Source of the DNA: Bactericera cockerelli
Lineage: Eukaryota > Arthropoda > Insecta > Hemiptera > Triozidae
Length of the DNA stretch: 64,000 bases
Assembly (NCBI GenBank): GCA_024516035.1
Contig: CM044956.1
Coordinates: forward strand, 28,369,101 to 28,433,100
Reading direction: 5' to 3'
In this document: one piece after another, positions 58,186 through 64,000 of the stretch
Numbering within the stretch: the first letter of the stretch is position 1
How the letters are laid out: each line of letters starts with the position of its first letter
Notes under the pieces: generated by a model
Databases searched by the model: none
Told to the model about the DNA's origin: nothing
Seen by the model: the letters and a program-made list of their open reading frames with translations, nothing else
Position numbers and translations under genes: made by a program

Positions 58186-58430
58186 TAATTAACCGAACAC
58201 AGTGAGAACGAACTCACTAAGTGAGGTTCTGTTTTAACTTGGGTACTGGACGAATTGGCTTTCGTTTGTCTGTTTGTCTGTTCTGCGATAACTCCCGAAC
58301 GGATTCTTCAAAATTGATGAAGTTTTGTATACATGTTTATTTTCTAATCCTAAAATTTTACTTATACCTTAAGTAGACCACTCGAGGCCAAATGAGGGCC
58401 GTCTTGGTGAAAAATGAAAACGATTAAAAA
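58186..58430 (+). repeat. Repeat family B, longest copy
   Basis: AACCGAACACAGTGAGAACG, CTCACTAAGTGAGG, GGCTTTCGTTTGTCTGT, then AACTCCCGAACGGATTCTTC and GATGAAGTTTTGTATACA. The first part recurs at 58806 and inverted at 4332. A poly(A) run follows at about 58425-58445. Confidence 0.65.
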
Positions 58431-58805
58431 AAAAAAAAAAAAAAACAAGTAACACTCTTGAGTCGTTGAAAAATATATAAAAGTTCATCAGTGAAATTCG
58501 GAAATCGTGAAACCTAAGGGGGCCGCACTGTGGTAAAAAATCGATATAGGGCCAAAAAAATAAAAAAGGCCGGTTGATATGTTTTATATAAAACTTATCG
58601 AGTGGGGTATTAAATAAAAGGTCTCGATGTCCTCATGCTCGATTGAACATTTATATTGCTATAGTTGAATCTGTTTGAGGTTTACTGTTCAAAGAAATAC
58701 TAGTTATTGTTGGATGGAAGAGCTTCTTTAAGGAGAACCCTGCCATGTAAAAGAAAGCCAAAAAATAATAATATTGACGTTACACAATGTAGGAAATACT
58801 ATTAC

Positions 58806-58905
58806 CTATTAACCGAACACAGTGAGGGAGCGAAGCAACCTCACTAAGGGGTTCTGTTTTAACTTGCATAATGGACGATTTGGCTTTCGTTTGTCTGTCT
58901 CATAA
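58806..58905 (+). repeat. Repeat family B, short copy
   Basis: ATTAACCGAACACAGTGAGG, CAACCTCACTAAGGGG, GGCTTTCGTTTGTCTGTC. Truncated after the GTCTGTC block. Confidence 0.65.
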
Positions 58906-58948
58906 GTAAGGCGAGATCATTATTATAATAATAAAATTTTATAATTTA

Positions 58949-59395
58949 GGAGCGCGGTAGCCCTCCGAACCTCGAAGTCGGTAATTCGCGCGTTACCAAG
59001 TGATATTAGCACAATTCTTGTAGTTGTAGGAAAAAAAGTACAAGTGATGAAGGAACTCGGACTATAAATAAATATAGATTGGGTGGGGCACGATAAAGAC
59101 AAGCTTTGAAAAAAGAACCATCAAAATCGTTTGAGTTAAGTTAGAGAAAACCAAACTTTAAAAACGTCATTTTTTTTCATCATTTTCTGATTCTTCTTTC
59201 ACGTTGACCGCTCTACAGCCAAAACTACTAGACCGATTTTCACAAACGATGGCAAATTTTTTTCTCGTGAGTGGTAGGTGTGATTTTTTATTGTTCTTTT
59301 ATCCTAAAATGGACATTTGGCCCTTAATTGGGAAAAGGATCATTTTCAGAGCTCAGAACAAAGTTGGTGTATAGATATTCAGTATCTAGTATATT
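58949..59395 (+). repeat. Repeat family E, copy 2
   Basis: Same block order as 56493-56955 in the same orientation. The 5' hairpin has one mismatch (GGAGCGCGGTAGCCCTCC). It ends TATCTAG before T. Confidence 0.8.
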
Positions 59396-59638
59396 ATCAC
59401 TCTCCCAGATGAGTCAAAAGTGGCATATCTACTTTTTAGGTGAAAGAATAATTTGGAGAAATATACTGTGCTTAGTTATGAATATCAAACTAAAATCTTT
59501 ATCTTCACATTCAAACTGTTTCATTTATCAACACTTGTTCCTTTAAAGTCATTATTTAATATGTTAAATAGTTTTATATTGAAACAACATGTATCATTCA
59601 CCCCTCACCTATACAGGGCCACTACAAAAAGTTATAAG

Positions 59639-60581
59639 ATCCCCCAAAAAATATCACTTCGTGACATAAAAAAGTCCCGCCAAGTCGTTCCCCAAAAATA
59701 TTTCAGTTCCCAAAAAATATATTAGTTATTTGTGACCTCCCCCAAAAAATTTATTGAAATCAATTTATGGCCCCGCCTTTTATTCATTCACCTAAGTGCA
59801 ACAGTATACTTATTAATAGCCTCCCCTCTCTCTTTCTTCTAATGTCCTCTTTCTTTTGTTCCTTATTGCATGTTGGAATGTTTCCTTTACAAACTCAGAA
59901 CTTAAGTCTTATTTCCTTGCTCCTTTCACCGACTTGGGCTCTTGGCGGAGTACCACCAAGCAGGTCCGTTCTTATCCAATGGAACTGATGTCTTGGTTTT
60001 TTTCTAAGATTATATATAAATGTAGACATATGTAAACATGTGTTCCTTGGAAATGAGCCGGAATCGTGACTTGTTCTGATGGTCCAATTCTCGTTGGTGG
60101 CAGATATTTTGCGACTTAGATACAGATAATGCATCCTTGGGTCGCGGTCCGCTAGACTTCTCATTTCCTGTTCTCCATAAGAACCACTATGTTAAATTAT
60201 CTCTTTTTAATTCTTTAAAAATAGCACTGTCTTTTAGATTCATATATTTATCATTGCCAGTAAGTGGTACTCCACCAAGAGCCCAAGTCGGTGAAAGGAG
60301 CAAGGAAATAAGACTTAAGTTCTGAGTTTGTAAAGGAAACATTCCAACATGCAATAAGGAACAAAAGAAAGAGGACATTAGAAGAAAGAGAGAGGGGAGG
60401 CTATTAATAAGTATACTGTTGCACTTAGGTGAATGAATAAAAGGCGGGGCCATAAATTGATTTCAATAATTTTTTTGGGGGAGGTCACAAATAACTAATA
60501 TATTTTTTGGGAACTGAAATATTTTTGGGGAACGACTTGGCGGGACTTTTTTATGTCACGAAGTGATATTTTTTGGGGGAT
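59639..60581. mobile_element. Foldback element with ~320-bp inverted arms (943 bp)
   Basis: The arms 59639-59958 and about 60264-60581 are near-perfect inverted copies, with about 300 bp of unrelated sequence between. The ends ATCCCCCAAAAAATATCAC and TTTTTTGGGGGAT are followed inward by TCACTTCGTGA, as in the 27237 family. AAG flanks both sides (59636-59638, 60582-60584). Short open frames inside are mirror images from the arms and do not represent genes. Confidence 0.8.
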
Positions 60582-60601
60582 AAGTAAGTATATTGTATAC
60601 T

Positions 60602-60660
60602 AGCTGCGTTGCGGCTAGGGCAGCGCGCGGTGAGTTCAAAGAGGCATGGCCATGCTGGTG
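60602..60660 (-). repeat. Possible Helitron 3' end
   Basis: On the minus strand GCGCTGCCCTAGCCGCAACG leads into CAGCTAG before T, similar in form to a Helitron end with a weak stem. A 5' end is not found. Confidence 0.35.
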
Positions 60661-61013
60661 AAAGAAAATTATTTAGCAGCTCAAGACTACACGGGAAAAA
60701 TTGATGCCTAACAGAAACACCTACTCAATGATTAGCATAATAATTTGTTAAATTAATTTTTCTGAAAGCCAGTGGATTATATTGCAAAAGTCCGTTAACG
60801 ATATACTTAAAATTCAAAATTTTACTCTCAGGAGAAGTTATAGGATTCGGGGGGAAAAAGTTGTTATAATGGAAAATAATAACTTGTATTCTGAGTAATT
60901 GACGAAAGAATTTTCACTAGAAAGTAAAAATCTAGGAGATAAACTGTAAGGGATACATGTATATGTATGTGTAAAATTAACAAAACACCCATCAAAATAT
61001 ATCATTAATAATT
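60661..61013. other. AT-rich DNA downstream of the minus-strand exon
   Basis: Nothing recognised. Confidence 0.5.
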
Positions 61014-61019
61014 TTTATT
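61014..61019 (-). terminator. AATAAA polyadenylation signal (minus strand)
   Basis: TTTATT on the plus strand, 160 bp past the stop codon of the putative terminal exon at 61181. Such hexamers are frequent in AT-rich DNA, so this is supportive only. Confidence 0.4.
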
Positions 61020-61180
61020 TCAAATCCAATAATAAATTTAATATCAGATACAAAATTACCACCGCCTAAATCTTTAATCCCATATCTTAACTCAGATCAT
61101 CAAAGGCAATATTAATTTCACCATCAATTTCTCATCATTAACGATTTGGATCATTAAAAGTTTTATAGTTTTCTAATTTC

Positions 61181-61349
61181 TCACACTTGGTTCGGTTTTG
61201 TTTCTCTCAAAGTAGTTGAAGCGATGACAGCAGGAGGTTTCTGGTAGTCCCCAGTCACCGGAGTGATGAGCTTTCTGTAGCTCTTCATCACCTCGGCGTA
61301 CATGTACAGGGTAGGAAGAGTGACTGCATGTGGCTCTGAATTGATCCCT
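61181..61349 (-). CDS. Putative terminal coding exon of an unidentified gene
   Basis: The minus strand is open from a stop at 61387 to TGA at 61183-61181. The last 45 codons, including LPTLYMYAEVMKSYRKL and the end RETKPNQV, have mostly G/C third positions (CTG, TAC, GCC, GAG, GTG, ATG, AAG), unlike the AT-rich flanks. There is no ATG at the front, as expected for an internal start of a last exon. Candidate acceptors are AG at 61351-61350 (CATAATAG) or at 61325-61324 (CATGCAG); neither has a strong pyrimidine tract. The 5' end given is therefore approximate. I do not recognise the protein. No upstream exon is visible to the right, so a long intron would have to separate it from the rest. Confidence 0.5.
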
Positions 61350-63420
61350 CTATTATGATTGTGAGTATATTCTTCACAAAAGACTCATTTGAAATGAACT
61401 TTTGTTACAGTTATTACTGTTATTAGCATCCATTTGCAATTCAAATTTTTCAAGGAGTTAATTATTTTCTACTCACACATTAGAAATGAATGATAAGTAA
61501 TTTCAGTTTTCGATCACTTCTATGCAAAAATTAAAAAAAAAAAAAAAAAAAAAATTACAAAGCCGTTTGAACCAAATAGGTACTTGTATAATCTGGGTGT
61601 TAAGTTAACATTCGGGGGACATAGTTGGTCAACAATTCAATTTTTTTGTAAGAAGGCAAATATTTTTTCTTGTTGTACTGATATACATTTATAATGTTTT
61701 ACAAATTTAATGTAAGGAGCCAAATAATAAAATTATATATATTTCATTATGAGACACTTTTTACTATCTTATTTCCACCTCACCATCCTGTTGCGGTACG
61801 TGGCTTCTCTGCGGCTTAAACCAATCAGATCCAGCCTAGCCAGGGCGGTCTATTCATAGCGTAATACCGAACGCAGTGTAGAATATACATTTATTATTAC
61901 GTGCAAAATCATTAGGCAACCGTTCTCGCCTCCTAGACCATTAGACGTGGAATTCCTGATCTCAGATCATCGCTAGGGGGTCCCAAAATAATTAAAGTTT
62001 GAATCGAGGCGCCCCTCACATTCTAATTAACCATTTGCTATGCTCTCTGGTGAGAATGGTACTCACGTAATACGTTATATGTACCTCGGCGTGACCAAAG
62101 CTGCGGCCATGATCCTAGCATGCAGTGACGTGGTCTAGTCATAGTCATGTGGTGAGTACTAGCTTAGTCTGTATCTAGTCATAGTCATGTGGTGAGTACT
62201 AGCTTAGTCTGTATGTAACAGTCCTCGGAAAAGCCTGGCAACAAACATCCAATGAAAAGAAAGAAAAAAAAAAAACATTAACAATTACTTTTACAGTAAA
62301 TTCATATACGTAAGTACAGTAGGTACTTTGAGAAAATTTAACACTAACTTGAGTTTCATTCCTATATCTACTTATTGAGTAGGTACTGCATCGCTTCACC
62401 TCAAATTATTTCAAATTTCAAGTGGCATCGTGCATAAGATTTAGGATTTTCAGACACATCCACCAATATATTCAGTCTGATTTTTGTCTAATTGTTGTAA
62501 TCTACCTACTGTCGTAGACCTACAGCTAACTGTATGAAACTCTGCGTAATTTTACTTGGCTCATAATCATCCACTTCCTACTTATATCATATTATTCATC
62601 TGAGTTTCAACAGAAATTCCATATTCTCTTCCAACGCTCTGATTACATTAACAACATCCAACATGCCTAATTAAATCACAACATGTTGCCTGCAAAGTTG
62701 AAAATAATATTGACTTGTAAATCAGTGAACAATACGCCCTAATACACTCCCTCTCCCTCACTCCAACCCTTCACATGCCACAACAAATCGTCAACATTTC
62801 GTCCTGATGAAATATTTATCCTAAATTCTACTCCACCCCTGTCCTGTTTCTCTAAATAGAATTAAGTCTTGAGTCGTTAGAACCGCTGTCTGATTTCCCA
62901 ATGCCCTCAGGGGGACTGGAGGAGGGGTGGGGGACTCAGGGTAGCATATGCCGCCCCCTCCAGTGTGTGAGAACCCTTGCGGCCGAAATCACAAGAGACA
63001 ACTCGGTGGGATGTATCCAACTTTATTGTGGAGGTTTCGGTCAGTGGCGAAATGATCATGAGAAAAAAGTTAACTTATGTTCTTCTTTATTAAAGAGATT
63101 TTCCTGGTAGTGCCGTTATAAAGATAATATTAATCACAATTTTGTATAGATTAAGTGCATTTAATTTCCATCCTCTAGGTATATCCTGAGTACATTAATC
63201 CTGTTTTTGAAAACATTTCATTTCTATCCTGAGTACATTGAATATAACTTGTTGACTGAAAATCTTGACTTGTAGACTCTAGAAAACAGAAAGGAAAACC
63301 AACAAAAATAAAGTTCATAGAAAATATATATTGAATCATAAATACCTAATAACAGATAAGACACTCGGGAAATTTGGCTTTTCATCTGCCACATAGGAAA
63401 GAAACATGTCTCTTTGCCAG
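61350..63420. other. Intergenic or intronic DNA
   Basis: If the exon at 61181 is real, this would be intron. It contains a poly(A) run at 61531-61553 and a 40-bp tandem duplication at 62135. A GC-richer patch at 62880-63060 has no convincing frame. Confidence 0.4.
62135..62214. repeat. Perfect 40-bp tandem duplication
   Basis: Two identical copies beginning CTAGTCATAGTCATGTGG at 62135 and 62175, with no differences, so recent or an assembly duplication. Confidence 0.9.
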
Positions 63421-63630
63421 CGTCGATGGCGCGTTGAATGCACCGGTTCTTGTAGGATCACCGAAGTTGAGCAACGTCCAGCCAGGTTAAGACTTCGTGA
63501 TGCTGGCATTCCGGCCCAACCCAAGCTGGGTGAAGTTAATGTGGGTAGCATGTTTGTGTGTTTCCTGTGAATAACCCCGTTATGGTATAACCGTGCTGTT
63601 GAAAGCGACGTTAAAGCCAAATAAAAAGAA
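63421..63630 (+). mobile_element. 5S rRNA-derived SINE, copy 2
   Basis: GTTGAATGCACCGGTTCTTG, GGATCACCGAAGTTGAGCAA and CGTC match the central part of insect 5S rRNA almost base for base. GGTTAAGACTTCGTGATGC corresponds to box C with changes. A shared body (GGCATTCCGGCCCAACCC, TGTGGGTAGCATGTTTG) and a tail GAAAGCGACGTTAAAGCC followed by AAATAAAAAG complete the SINE. The internal 5S promoter region would let RNA polymerase III transcribe it. Confidence 0.8.
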
Positions 63631-64000
63631 AACATGTATCTTTAAATCTCCCACATTATTGTTGTCATGTCAAACTCCAAAACCCTGGATCCAACCAGAT
63701 TTTTCCAGAAATCAAGAGACCAGTAAGTTATTGCCCTCACAGATGTCACCCGTTGACTCCATATCCGTGTTGGAGTAGTTGCTTAAGTTGCTAAAATAAA
63801 GTGCCTCGAAACAGCTGTTCAGGTGTGTTCTCATATTTTCATGAAAAATAATAATGTGTTCATCATGTACAACTTCTCAATTTTCTGTTTGTACATATTA
63901 AAATAGATGATTTTGATGATGGCATTCTAAACAAGAGCTAGCTGGTAAATCAAGAAACTCAAATCTACAAAAATATTGATCCACTCGTTTTGTAAAAACA
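63631..64000. other. AT-rich DNA to the right edge
   Basis: Nothing recognised. Confidence 0.5.

Noticed and set aside
59767..60453. Two nearly identical 70-90-residue frames in opposite orientations
   Set aside because: They are mirror images produced by the inverted arms of the foldback element, not a gene pair.

Overview
The window is AT-rich, gene-poor, transposon-rich DNA of animal, almost certainly insect, type. It has long intergenic stretches without open frames, many microsatellites, Tc1/mariner, hAT-like, Helitron and several LINE families, tRNA- and 5S-derived SINEs, and one recognisable host gene. A hemipteran-like insect is my guess from repeat style only; nothing in the sequence fixes the order.

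Only two pieces of likely host coding sequence are visible. At the left edge (225 down to 1, minus strand) lie 75 codons that look like the N-terminus of a SoxB1 transcription factor (SoxNeuro/Sox2 type); its HMG box would lie outside the window. Near the right end (about 61349 to 61181, minus strand) is a GC-rich open stretch with a stop and a downstream AATAAA, which looks like the last coding exon of an unidentified gene.

Layout: 1-1.1 kb SoxB1 N-terminus and upstream DNA; 2.2-7.3 kb scattered short repeats, two related tRNA-like SINE fragments and a 5S-rRNA-derived SINE; 7.6-10.7 kb a stretch of abnormal homopolymer-inflated sequence, probably an assembly or gap-fill artefact; 12.3 kb a perfect palindromic RFX X-box next to a CCAAT box; 15.03-20.89 kb a three-level nest, in which a hAT-like element with perfect 8-bp target duplications holds a minus-strand Jockey/CR1-type LINE, which in turn holds a plus-strand R4/Dong-like LINE sitting in a TAA microsatellite; 24.4 kb a long-TIR MITE; 27.2-37.8 kb a 10.6-kb structure with inverted arms of about 2.6 kb, each capped by a 540-bp foldback palindrome; 37.9 kb a mariner-like remnant; 41.7-43.3 kb a nearly intact Tc1 element with one premature stop; 49.2 and 50.2 kb two short non-autonomous Helitrons; 50.5-60.6 kb more repeat families, a LINE 3' relic and another foldback element; 63.4 kb a second 5S-derived SINE.

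The most unusual material is the foldback family. Separate copies share termini of the form ATCCCCC plus a short CACTTCGTG-type palindrome, and two are bordered by matching 3-bp direct repeats (TTA, AAG). The large copy carries tRNA-like modules and a roughly 46-bp minisatellite in its arms and encloses 5.3 kb with no recognisable transposase. All family assignments rest on reading motifs by eye; no database search was possible.
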